64,000 bases of DNA, from contig JACVRA010000314.1 of NCBI GenBank assembly GCA_019828545.1, positions 18,211 to 82,210 of the forward strand. The letters are read 5' to 3'. The position numbers and the translations under genes were made by a program. The notes under the pieces are model-generated. The model had not been told where the DNA came from. It saw only the letters and a program-made list of their open reading frames with translations, and searched no databases. Of the stretch, positions 45,651 to 56,399 are shown piece by piece. Each line of letters opens with the position of its first letter. Position 1 is the stretch's first letter. The DNA comes from Paracamarosporium sp. OC-R06-R3. Taxonomy: Eukaryota; Ascomycota; Dothideomycetes; Pleosporales; Didymosphaeriaceae.

Positions 45651-46147
45651 ATCATCAATCTATCATTAATTGACATGTATTTTCCAATCTAGATACTGAA
45701 ACAGATGGCTCTCGTTCTCGTCGGCTAAACCACGTCGTGCTTAATGGTTGAGAAAGTCCATGAATCGGTTCCATTGTACCTCATCGCGGTAGTCCGTCCG
45801 GTAGACGATGAAGCCGATATTGCTGTAAATTTGAGCTTGGTCTGCTTGATTTTGGGCATTCATATTGACGGCCAGCCCCAAGGGCAGGCTATGAGTTTCG
45901 CCTGAGCAGATATTCTGCGGTTGAGATGATTAAGTGGAGAGAAGGTGAGGTGCATTTACATCTCACTAGAAGGATTGTTGATTTTGGCGTTCTACGCTTG
46001 GATGGGGCGTTTAGGGGTATTGTGCCAACTAGATCCAGAGAACGCAAAGAACCTCCAGCAGTGTACTGAGGAGCAGGTGGAGAAATATGGTTGAGAGTTT
46101 ATCCGTTCTATCATAACGTGGGATATTTCGTAATAATTCTTCACATA
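45651..46147. other. Intergenic region, no supported gene
   Basis: No frame, repeat or RNA gene is recognised. Confidence 0.5.
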
Positions 46148-47739
46148 TTAGGCTCTCCTCTTGTCGTCCTTGAAGGTAGACCAAGCTGGGATAGTTAAGA
46201 GGGCTGCGCCTAGGGCAATGCTTGCACCACCAAAGACTTGCGCTCCGAGGTAACTGATGTCTTCTTCGTCAATGTTCCCTTGCTTTACAAGTGCACCAGC
46301 TATTGGCGCGCCGATTAACTCGGCAAAAGCCCCGATAGTCCACATCAAGCCGATGCGGAGACCGACGTTTGATGGGGTAGAAAGACGAGATGCCACAGCG
46401 TTCGGGATAGACACGACAATGCCGGAAGAGAAACTGTATTTGCAATTAGCACTCACGAATCAAGGAGAAATGAGAAAACTGTGGCAGTAGTCGAGGGGAA
46501 CATACCCAATGAAGACACACCACACCGTGATGCCCGTCACGCTACCAATACCCAACCACGTGAATACAATTGCGGCTAATGACACGGCGCCACCCAGTAA
46601 TACCACGGCTGAGCCAACAAGTTCACTCATGGCTGCTGGCAAAACGCGACCGAAGAAGCTTCCTGCATTTAAGATACTCAAGAGGTACGTGGCGTGTGTT
46701 GAGGATGCATTGAGTGAGTCTGATGCGAAAGGCACAATATAGAATAGCGGCACCCAATAACCAAGGAACACGAAGAAGACGCCTGCGCACAGGAAGAAGT
46801 AAGCTCTACCATGATGAGCTGTGATCGAGCGGAGCATCTGCCGGAATTTCTCAAGGCCTTTCGAGGAAATGGCTGTCGATGCTCGTTCCCGATTCTGTTC
46901 ACCATGGGTCTGACGCTGGCGAATTCGTATGACAAATCCATAAACTGATGGCCAAGAGGGTTCTCCAAGAATTATGAAAGATGGTATGGCCAGTGTCAAT
47001 GTCAGGAAAGCCAGAACTCGGTTTGCCCAGCCGAAGCCTATAGACGAGAGCAGCCTGCGGAACATAATAGGCAGCGCCACACCGCCAACAGCAGACCCAG
47101 TTGCCGCTATGCCGAGGGCCACAGCACGGATTCTGGTGAAATGACTCGACACCACAGAAACCGCGGGTACGTAGATGAGTCCACTTCCTACGCGATTGTA
47201 TCAGTATAAGTTCCACTCACGACGACCGATCCTAGAGACCTACCGAATCCCATACAGACACCTTGCGTGAGCAGAACCTGCCAGTACGTCTTCGACACAC
47301 TCAACAACATCAGTCCCATCACGATCAGCGCCATCCCAGACGCCAGCATACTCTTGATATAGCCCTGATCGTAAAACATTCCGGAAAACAGGCCGACGAA
47401 GCTGAGTAAAAAGACTTGTACGGTACCGACCCAGGAGATTGTGGACGAAGAGTACGATTTTAGAGGACCGGACTTGTAGTATGCTTGGTAGGAGCCGAAG
47501 GTAGATGCCATGCCAAGCGTAATGACGAACACGCAAAAGCAACCGAAGACTTTGGACCAAGCGCGGAGAGTGGTAAATATCGCTTCATCTTGGCTGTTGC
47601 GTGTGTGTCTTTGATCTTCAGTCTGGGCGTTGGCAGACGATGCATGGGCTGTTGTGGGCAGAGAGGTCGTGTCTTGCAAGGCTATCTGTACCGTTCGTTG
47701 GTGGAAAGATGTCTGCGATGCAGGCCGAAGGGTTTCCAT
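46148..47739 (-). CDS. MFS transporter, monocarboxylate transporter (MCT) family
   Basis: Three exons, 47739-47244, 47187-46506 and 46433-46148, join in phase to give 487 aa. After a polar N-terminal tail of about 55 residues, twelve TM segments follow in the MCT pattern: WSKVFGCFCVFVITLGMASTFGSYQAYY (TM1), SSTISWVGTVQVFLLSFVGLFSG (TM2), then QVLLTQGVCMGFGSGLIYVPAVSVVSSHFTRIRAVALGIAATGSAVGGVALP (TM4-5). A cytosolic loop of about 60 residues splits the halves. Fungal MCT-like proteins are plasma-membrane porters for monocarboxylates, riboflavin or unknown organic acids. It is tail-on to nothing relevant, so its substrate cannot be inferred. The 3' exon ends in KDDKRRA, a typical cytosolic tail. 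Confidence 0.9.
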
Positions 47740-47838
47740 TGCATTAGTATGTTTGCGAATATCAAGACTTGGGTATGTGTATCACCATCGAAAAATGGCA
47801 CGGTAGGTTTGTGAGGTAATGTGGGGTCTTGGACGCTA

Positions 47839-50248
47839 CTAGTCTAGTTTCACACCTGGCGAAGATCCCCCATTAGCCAATCTCCCCACTTCCCTAACCG
47901 CCTCCTCAAAATCATCAAATGCCTTGATAGGAAGATTTGCCCTTGCAAGCACTTCCTGGCCCTCCTTTTCATTCGTGCCTCTCAACCTCACCACAACTGG
48001 CTTCTCGATACCTACCTCCTTAAACGCCATAATGATGCCTTCAGCAATCATATCGCACAACGTGAGACCGCCGAAGATGTTTACAAAGATGACTGATACG
48101 CGAGGATCACTCAAGATGAGCTTGAAAGAGGTTTTGATGGTCTGGGACGTTGCTTTTCCGCCTGTGTCGAGGAAGTTGGCGGACGAGGTGGAGTAAGGTG
48201 GTTGGGAGAGACGCAGCGTAAGGACGTCGTTTGTGTTCATGGCGAGGCCTGCACCGTTGACAAGTGTACCCACGAGGTTGCGAGGTGCTTCTTGTGAGGA
48301 TGTGGGAGGGGTTTGAGTGCCTTTTTGGTTGGTGTTTCCGGGAAATGTTGGCGATTCCAGCGGGATGAATACGATTCCACTTTTCTCGGCCTCCTGGTCG
48401 ATTGCACTCACGCTGCTCAGGTCTCGCAACTTTTGGATATCTTCTTGTCTCTGGTTCGATTTGAACGCTGCGTCGTCGAAGAAGAGATACGGATCGTACA
48501 CTTCTACCTCATCTCTATCTTGCGGGATTGAGAGTGATAATGTGGCAGTGATAGCTTCCTTCTCGTGATACAGTTTCCAGAGGTTGGAAATGAGTTCTGC
48601 AGCTTGCGCTTTTGCTTTCGGGGGCGCAGCGTCAAGCTGGAGGTAGGCGATCGCATCATTCATGGTTGTTGAAGTTGGCCCTTGGCGGTAGTCGAAGGGG
48701 AAGCGGCGGACGCGGTGAGGAATCTGTTGTTGCATTGCGGTCGGGGCCGCAATGATACATGGTGAGCAGGCTGAACGAGCCACAGTTATGCCGACGAAGT
48801 GGTTAGATTCTGGACTTGTTGAAGGTGTGGAAGAGACTTTAATGTTGTATGATTGGAGGAGTTTTGTGGCCTGTTGGGAGTTGATATGAAGGGATCGCTT
48901 CTGCTGTGTAGATAGAGAAGTAGAAGCCAGACTGGGTCTGCGTGGAAAGCGTGATGCCGTATGGTATGATCGTCGCTGTTGTGCTTGGGCCGCTGATTGC
49001 TCCTGAACTGTTGTCAATACATTCGACTCCAGATGCATATTTTCTCACTTACGATCTTTTTGACATTCCGTCCAGATTTTGCAAGGATATCTTTCATGAC
49101 CGTCCCAAATTTAGCCGGATGATCGACCATAGTAACTCCAACACTCTCCAGAGCTTTGTACTTCGACTCCGATGTACCTTCACCAAGACCTGTCCAAGCA
49201 CCCGCATGTCCCATGGTACGCCCCGGCGCTGCCTGAAACCCTCCGATGACCGCAGCAATCGGCTTCGGATCTTTCACTCTCTTCCTATAATCTCGTATCC
49301 AGTCCGCTGCTTCCTCTTCACTGGTGCCACCCAACTCTCCAACTAAAATGATAGCCTCTGTGTCATCGTCGTGCTCAAACACCTTCAGCGCATCCACATG
49401 ATTCGTCCCTGCGATGACGTCGCCGCCCATGCCAATACATAGACTCTGGCCAAGGCCGGCCCTTGTCAGACTACCTACAGTCTCATACGAAAGGGTTCCA
49501 GATTTCGCGACAATGCCAATGTGTCCTGGTGAAAAAGTGGGAAGAGGCTGGAAACCAATGCGACACCTCCCGATAGCAGAGATGATGCCGGGGGCGTTGG
49601 CGCCTACCAAGCGGGATTTAGACTGCGATGTAAGCATAGAGTGGATCTACCATATATCAGCATATTCCCCTCCGGCTAAAGATCGAACTTTGAAGAAAAA
49701 GACTCACCCTCATAATATCATGCAAAGGAATATGTTCCGCAACCGCAACAATAAGGGGTACTTCTGCCTCGATCGCCTCTTCAATCGCAGCAGCCGCCTG
49801 AGGAGCCGCAACGTAGATCCCCGTCGCATCTGGCTTCACCTCTTTCATCGCCTCCCTCACGCTCCCGAAAACCGGTCTACCCAGGTGCTCAGTGCCCGCC
49901 TTATTTGGATTCGTACCACCGACGACATTCGTACCCCATTCAATGGACTCCTGTGCGTTGGCTGTAGCCTATGGTGCGCGTAGCCAGTCAGTTTCAGTCA
50001 ACCTTCTTTACAAACACGGGAACTTTGCCATTCCAAGCAACATTCTCCAACAGCAAATACCCCAACTCGCACGAGCACATACTAACCTGTCTCCCCGTAA
50101 ACCCCTGAAAAATAACCCGAGTATGCTTCCCAATCTTCAAGTTCCCAATCGTATCATCGTACCCGTCTCTCCTCGCGCTCCTCGAAAAAGCTCTCCGCCC
50201 GGCGCCCCTCCCCTGTGCAATTGCTGCGCGCGTGCGATGCGCCAGCAT
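47839..50248 (-). CDS. Fused succinyl-CoA ligase-like alpha-beta protein
   Basis: Four exons, 50248-50087, 49968-49708, 49646-49053 and 49002-47839, join in phase to give 726 aa. The first ATG is at 50248. Residues 1-30 are an Arg/Ser/Ala-rich mitochondrial presequence. Residues 32-339 equal a whole alpha subunit: [30 protein letters not shown] (CoA binding), VPLIVAVAEHIPLHDIMR, GIVAKSGTLSYE and the phospho-His loop GRTMGHAGAWTG. Residues about 340-375 are again basic and acid-free (RRSYHTASRFPRRPSLASTSLS). From about 378 on is a beta-like part: LHINSQQATKLLQSYNIKV (the beta-subunit start), a shrunken ATP-grasp region, LVNGAGLAMNT, SANFLDTGGKAT and VNIFGGLTLCDMIAEGII. It probably makes or uses an acyl-CoA in the mitochondrial matrix. 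Loss of parts of the ATP-grasp may alter or abolish nucleotide use (inference). Confidence 0.85.
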
Positions 50249-51156
50249 GACGGACAACGTGCTCCGAGCGACTTGGCGCCTGCAATGCCGTCTAACGCCT
50301 CTAACCCAATTACTCCAATGCTAGCTCTTCAAACAACTTCCTCCTCCTCTATCTTAAGAGAAGAAAGGATTTGGATAAACACAATGGCTTGGCTTTATGC
50401 ACGTGGTCGATAATTGTATGATGGAGATTTATTCCCGTGGTTTTGTACGACGTCGGAGTCGGGAGGGGAATAGCCGATATACGACAAGTAGCCGACGAGC
50501 CCCTCCCTGTATCTCAGCGTCACTACTGTGGGGAAGGTATTGCTCCGAGGTAGTACCGTGTATTTGAGCTATGGATGTGTGCGCGTATGCGAGTAAGCAG
50601 GCTGGGATTATCGCGCGTAAGAGATATAAGTGAGATTTTTTCCCTCGTACTTGCTAATACCTATGTTATAGAGTCTAGTTCAACGCGGGAGAATATTAGA
50701 ATCGTCACGTGATTACACCACAAGCATTTATATGTAATGATGATTATCGCGGTCATTCAGCTATCTGACATGAATATACTGAGCCACCGTCTCAACGTGG
50801 TATCGTCTTCCATGATCGTACAGCGGTTGAAGAGGTTGTGGAATTTTGATTCGGAACGAATGCAAGTATGCAGGGAGGGAACATGGGATTATAAGTATCT
50901 ACTCAGCAGCCGTCTCGCGAGCGAATGTGTGATTGCAAACAAAATAATGCAATCGGCCGATTCTTCCGAACGCCCCATCGAAGAATCTCCAAGCCCGTAC
51001 ATGTAACAAGATCGAGAAACGGTGGTATCAGATGGAAATGTGAAAGCTCGAATAGTTGAAGGCGAAGATTTCTTGGCCGAAGCCGAAAAGTTGTCTCATG
51101 CAGCGAAACCAGCGAAATAGCTGACAGCGGTACTGGTCAAAGTTAGTCGCAAGCTT
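50249..51156. other. Intergenic region, no supported gene
   Basis: An ATG-started frame of 89 codons (50737-51006) has no recognisable motif and AT-rich codons. I do not call it. Confidence 0.45.
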
Positions 51157-52571
51157 TCAGACGGAGTGGATAAATGCGTACGTGATGGCCGTCATAACGG
51201 CAACACCGACAAGAGCCCTCCTTGTAACCTTCTCCTTCGCGAGCTTCTGCTCCAAAGTGGACTGAGTCCTTGCGAGCTTTGCAGGACGCTGCGGTCGCGC
51301 CTCAGCCTCGTCCTCGCCAAGTTCCTCCGCCTTCCGCTTGGATACAGTACTTGTGGCCGTGTCGACTCCGTCAAGCTTGTTCGCCTCTTCTACCATAGCC
51401 CTCGCTTGCTTGATAAGATCGGCGGGGTCTTCCGGCTCCCGAAGTTCGGGATGATCGGCTGGTACATCAACCTTGACGTTGGTCGTCTTTGTCTCCACAT
51501 CGCCGTCCTGCTCGATAGTCTCTTGCACTTCAATGCGCACCGTCTCTTGCTCCGTGACCTCACCATTGACAGGCTCTGATGCCACGAGCTCTGGTTCGGT
51601 AGTACCGTTTTCAATAATGTTTTGGAGAGCGCTGGTCGCCGTTGCTGTCGATGTCTCAGTGATCTCCATCTCCTCTGTCTGCACCACCTCAGCTGCCTTC
51701 TTCGCGCGCGGTTTGCGCGGAGTTGCGATCTTGCGACTCGGGGTTGCCATTTTGCTTGGGGAAGCTGAGCGCGTTGACCGTGCGCGTGTGGAAGCACGGA
51801 GGGTAGGAGCTTGCACGGGCATTGAGGCCGAGGGAACCGTGCTCGGGTCGAATGTAGGCGGCATTTGGATGTGGGTAGTTTGCTTGTCCTTGTTGCCCTT
51901 CTCGATTGGAGCGGGGTCAAGGAGCGCATCGATCCACTGGCGTAGGCCATATTGCTCAGAGAGAGCTAATGCTGTGGTAAAGGTGGTGAGCGGTGCGCGA
52001 CGTCATAAAAGTTAGTCGGGTTAAATTACCTTCTTCGGGCGCAAGCCATACACTGCCCGCCACCTCTTCGTCGCCCGCGGTCTGGAATGTCTTGTGGTGC
52101 TGACGTTCGGCTTCTTCCTCCTTCGTCGTGGCCCAAGGGAAGGCGGCCTTGAACATACCGGTCGCACTGATGTAACCATCGCTGCTCCGTCGCTGCCCGT
52201 CGCGTCAGTGGATCGTGTAACTGAAACATCGCCGTCTCCATTGCCATACCATCAAGAAATATGATTCCGGATATGCCGACATGTTCTTAAGCGCAAAGAT
52301 CTCGGATCCGCTCAAGTCCTTGGGCAAAGGAACGCGCAGATGCGCGTAATCGAACGTGCCCTTGTCCGCGCCCTTTACGCCAGTGACATTTGGAATCTTC
52401 ATATTGAGCTGGGTCTGACCCAATCGGCGCCGTTCGACAAGAATCTCGACTGCGACACGGTCAGCAATGCGACGCGAAAGACGCGAAGCGCAACGTGTAC
52501 GTACCCGATGGCGAGTTTTGCGGCGTGACCAGAGGATTCCTCTGCGCCGGCAGCGCGCGCGTCGTAACCAT
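51157..52571 (-). CDS. bqt4: Bqt4-like APSES/KilA-N protein, inner nuclear membrane anchor
   Basis: Four exons, 52571-52505, 52449-52250, 52192-52030 and 51971-51157, join in phase to give 414 aa. Residues about 25-145 form the APSES/KilA-N fold: [74 protein letters not shown] and [35 protein letters not shown] long acidic, disordered linker follows, with an AT-hook-like basic stretch ([13 protein letters not shown]). The last 20 residues form one hydrophobic helix ([19 protein letters not shown]), a tail anchor. In fission yeast Bqt4 holds telomeres at the inner nuclear membrane; the same order of domains argues for that role here. Two of the introns lie inside the APSES region and are confirmed by its continuity. 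Confidence 0.9.
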
Positions 52572-54170
52572 TTTGAAGAGTATTAAATCGGGATTAAGAA
52601 GAGGTCAAGAGTGAGCCGATGCGCGCAGCGCGATGGTGGATGCAGCAATGATGACGGAGGCTTGCGCGCGATGACGGAGACGCTCGGTCGCGTGAAATGG
52701 CCAGAGGTCTGCAGCTGGGCACAACAAAGTGGTCGCTGCGACGGCGGTTGAGGCTGGGTTGGCGATGGTCTGGCGACTCGAGTGGGAGTGCTGGAGTTGG
52801 GACGGCAAGGGCAGAGAGGAGTTCGCGGCGGGCGTGTCCCCTGTCTTGCTCGATCGGGGTTGGTCGCTATGGTTGGCTGAGCAAATAGCCCAGCCTTCTT
52901 CCCCGGACTGACAAGACCCGGCCGCCCAGAGCGCCGTGGCAAAAATTCTGCTTTCCCTTTCTGTCCGCACTCTATGTCTCTGGCACGTTGATTGGCGGTC
53001 GAGGGCTGCTCGCTCTGCGCGCTGAGCTGGCAGGATTGCGATTGATTCTGGCATCACCGAAGCGGCATAGCGCGCTGGGAACGCGGCGAACGCTGCCGTG
53101 CAGACGCCCTGTAAGCTCGGCTCGCTCAACGTCCTTCTAGAAGGTCGAGCATAGTAGCTCACGGAGGGGATTGAGACGTGTCGCAGGGTTCTTTTTCTTC
53201 TCTAACACCATGAGACGGAACACAACAAGACCAACCATCCAGGAACCGTGTGATACATACCAGCAGCGTTCTGCGAAGCACAGCCTAGGACCGTTGAATA
53301 CATCGGCTTGTTACTTTGCCTCGCATAGTGCATACTTGCGCTGGTACCCTGGACCTTGCGAATCGTCTTTCTCATGTCACCGTCGTGCCGTTGCGTTGAA
53401 GTACGTAGCAAAACCTCAAGCGATCCATAAATCATATGCAGACCTGCAGACCATTGTTCCGCTGTACAGATAGAATTATGACTGAATTCTCGCGATGGTA
53501 GTCTAAAGAGTATGTGGACTTGGTGGGAGGTATAAGAGATCAGTCTTTTGGTTGGGCAACAGCCTTGGAACAATGGACATGCACATGTGGGTCTCAGATG
53601 CCAGCACGTGCCTCAGCGACGTCCCAAGGAGGCACAACGCTCCATGCCATCGTTCGATATATTTCTACGCCATTGAATCTCGAGTCTTCAATTTTGTCGG
53701 ATTCTCTACTATCATGCTGTGTCTTGCTAGGTCTGCGTTTGCGAGTGAATTTGCAATCGTCAACGGACCCAGCAAGATTCTCCTGCGGCAGTATATGTTA
53801 CATAGGTGCCATATCCCAAATTGATGCGCTCCGTAGCAATTCTGTCTATCCTAGCACTACAGTCATGTCCATGATTTCCAAGAATATATTCCTTGGGCCA
53901 CTCGGTCACACCCGTGCCCTGACCCAAAGTCTAGATAACGCGCGCCTCACGCTAATGCAGGCAACCAGGGTTTGGTGGCGCGACCAGGGAGGGACTGGCA
54001 CCAATGCGGGGCACGGGGCGTGTTTCAAGGCGGTGAATGAACCAGACGCTCAGAATCTCACTTCAGCCCCTCTTTCTACGCACAAACGTAGCTCAATCGT
54101 ATATAACCCGCCTGTCACCTGTCACCTGCCACCAACAGCCACATAAATATCCTCGAATCCTCGCGCAACC
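52572..54170. other. Long intergenic region between divergent genes
   Basis: Frames of 100-210 codons (52605-53162 minus, 53202-53573 minus, 53514-54146 plus) overlap each other and lack ATG starts or motifs. This is 1.6 kb of probable promoter and UTR for the Bqt4-like and Rho-GDI genes. No repeat is noted. Confidence 0.45.
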
Positions 54171-54978
54171 ATGACTGAACACGACGACCTGCACGCCGAG
54201 CCCACTGAGGGCTTCAAGGTCGGCGAGAAGAAGACCATTGACGAGTACCAGCAACTAGGTGCGTGCCTCCCTTTCTCGCAACACCCCCAACCGGGAACCT
54301 TGCCAACATCCCTCCTTGACTTCTCTACGCATACGCAAAGCCCAACTGACCACACCATATGCAGACCAGAACGACGAGTCCCTCCGCAAGTGGAAAGAGT
54401 CCCTCGGCCTCGGCTCCGGCAAGACCCTCAGCGACCCCTCCGACCCGCGCAAATGCATCATCCTCTCTCTCGGGCTCGAAGTCGAAGGCCGCCCAGACAT
54501 AATCATCGACCTCAAGTCGCCCGGTGCGCTCGAGAAGCTCAAGGACCAGCCGTTCAGGATCAAGGAGGGCGCACAGTTCCGCATGAAGGCCGTGTTCAAG
54601 GTGCAGCATGAGATCCTCGCTGGCTTGAAGTACCTCCAGAAGGTCAACAAGGGCCCACTGAGCAGCAAGATGCAGGAGATGATGGTGAGTTTCACGGACA
54701 CGAGGTCAATTGATGTGGGGTTATGATACTGATTTTGGGGTTAGGGAAGCTATGGTCCTAATACGGAGGAGAAGCCTTTCTACGAGAAGAAGTGTAAGAC
54801 CGTCATTTGAAATATTATGGTTGGAATCGTATGCTAACGAGGCACAGTCGAGTCCGAGACTGCACCCTCCGGTATGCTCGGACGAGGTCACTACAAGGCT
54901 GTCTCCAAGTTCGTCGACGACGATAACCAGATCCACCTGCAGTTCGAGTGGTCGTTCGACATCAAGAAGGACTGGTAG
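54171..54978 (+). CDS. RDI1: Rho GDP-dissociation inhibitor
   Basis: Four exons, 54171-54258, 54365-54684, 54745-54793 and 54848-54978, join in phase to give 195 aa, the usual length. The flexible regulatory arm (residues 1-50) contains GEKKTIDEYQQLDQNDESLRKWKESLG. The immunoglobulin-like geranylgeranyl-binding domain follows, with CIILSLGLEVEGRPDIIIDL, FRIKEGAQFRMKAVFKVQHEILAGLKYLQ, the SYGPN loop, APSGMLGRGHYKAVSKFVDDD and the end FEWSFDIKKDW. The protein extracts GDP-bound Rho/Cdc42/Rac GTPases from membranes and keeps them soluble, thus tuning polarity and the cytoskeleton. The micro-exon of 49 nt (exon 3) carries the SYGPN motif and is supported by the strong conservation on both sides. 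Confidence 0.96.
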
Positions 54979-55262
54979 GCTACGGCGTAGTTTATGGAGC
55001 GAGATATGGGGCAACAGGAGGAATATGTGCGGTATGATGAGTGGCAGTGTCTTTGACATGGACGGAGCGAGGTCCACCTACCCTCGACCTGATGAGCCTC
55101 AAGGCTGATGAAATCATGACAAAATTTTTCACCTCTTCGAAACTGAAAGACTCCAGAACTCATTGATGCGTGCCCGGGTTTGTACTCACGCAGCCCACAT
55201 ACTACCAGCACTCTTCCTACTTTTCAAGCTCCATCCGTGGGTCACATACGCTCATATTCTGC

Positions 55263-56018
55263 TCAAGGTTCCAGATCATCGAGCTTGTGGAAGCGGAACC
55301 ACCTCGCCGCGATCCTCTTGACCTTTACAGTCCTTCCAGCCCAAGCGCGATCACCCATACCCGAGCCAAACTTCTTCGCCGATACATTCAGTATAGACAC
55401 GTCCTGCTCCCATGGGTCCTCTGCGCTACCATCCCCTCTCTCCCCGTCCTCGTCACTTTCCTCGTGCTCATTTTCATTTTCGTACTCGTTTTCGGGAGAG
55501 GAGCTTGGCTGCAGCCATCTACCCTGGCACTCGGCTATAACCAGCTGCGCATGGATCCTCAAGCTCGTCTCCACCGCGGCCGCAAAAGTCCTCGAAAGGC
55601 CCTGGGCTGAGAAGGATGGAGTTGCAGCATGCAGACTAAGTGGGTTGGCTAAGATGATTCTTGCGTTCGTGCTCGCTTCTCGCTCGCTACTGGTAGCTTC
55701 TTCTGCACTGGGCGCGGGTGAAAACTTGAGAGAAGTGAGATAAGCCAGTAGTGTCTGCACGGATGCGCAGAAGGTGACTTTGACGTGTCGAGCTGTGAAT
55801 AGGTTGTGAAGCGTGGGCGTGGCCAGTTGTAGTATCTTCTCCCGTGCTCGCTCTTGCCCCTGCTGGAGTTGGAGAGCGCTGACGAGATTTTGCAGGAAGA
55901 CGTCCTCGCTCGAACAAACGATCAGTGTCGTGGGTAGCGTCTCTGACTGCGTGGTGAGGACGTGCTGGAGCAGACAGGGTAAGGTCAGCGGATAGATGAC
56001 CGCAGGCGGCGTCGCCAT
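55263..56018 (-). CDS. Small conserved-looking protein, possible RecA-like fold
   Basis: A single exon of 251 aa from the ATG at 56018. The N-terminal 150 residues alternate strands and helices (PTTLIVCSSEDVFLQNLVSALQL, VKVTFCASVQTLLAYLTSL, RIILANPLSLHAAT, HAQLVIAECQGRW). This resembles the degenerate RecA-like proteins seen in Rad51-paralogue (Shu-type) or Elongator sub-complexes, but no Walker motif is present. An acidic run (about residues 185-205) precedes a short C-terminal beta region (VSILNVSAKKFG, VKVKRIAARWFRFHKL). The fold suggestion is weak inference. It is divergent from the AP-3 gene, with 381 bp between the starts. Confidence 0.6.
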   Translation of the reverse strand: MATPPAVIYPLTLPCLLQHVLTTQSETLPTTLIVCSSEDVFLQNLVSALQLQQGQERAREKILQLATPTLHNLFTARHVKVTFCASVQTLLAYLTSLKFSPAPSAEEATSSEREASTNARIILANPLSLHAATPSFSAQGLSRTFAAAVETSLRIHAQLVIAECQGRWLQPSSSPENEYENENEHEESDEDGERGDGSAEDPWEQDVSILNVSAKKFGSGMGDRAWAGRTVKVKRIAARWFRFHKLDDLEP

Positions 56019-56399
56019 GTCTCGTCGACGCGTCCGTTCCTCGTCATGCCTTGCTCTGTGGTCGGCCTGCCGTCTCAAAGCAGCGATTGGGTGACAACGG
56101 GCCGGTCCACGACAGGAAAACGTGCTGGCTTGTAAATAGCGTCGGAGGACTGCCGAGGGTTGTCGTTGGAGTCGTTTGTCGGGCCCGACCGCCGCTTCCC
56201 CGTCCAAAGCTGCTCCTGCCCCACCAACGACGCAACAAGGCGCACCTCTGTATGGCACATGCAAGCTCACGCACACACACCTGTGCACCACCTCACCACG
56301 CGTCCCCTGGTATATTCGTTGCATAATCGCCCGAGCTCTAGACGGCTGGCCTAGCAAACCCTAATTCTATGCAGCTCGGCAGGCGTGCCCGCTGAAGCC
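56019..56399. other. Divergent promoter region between the small unknown gene and AP-3 beta
   Basis: Short frames in several phases, none supported. No motif is recognised with certainty. Confidence 0.4.

Noticed and set aside
46148..47739. MCT transporter as part of an operon-like set with the ligase fusion
   Set aside because: The two genes are in tandem on the same strand, but fungal genes are not co-transcribed this way and nothing else links their functions.
52605..53162. 185-codon minus-strand frame upstream of the Bqt4-like gene
   Set aside because: Ala/Arg/Ser-rich translation of GC-rich promoter DNA; no start context or homologue is recognised.
53514..54146. 210-codon plus-strand frame before the Rho-GDI gene
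   Set aside because: It begins with GTG, not ATG, has no motif, overlaps other frames and runs up to the start of a well-supported gene.
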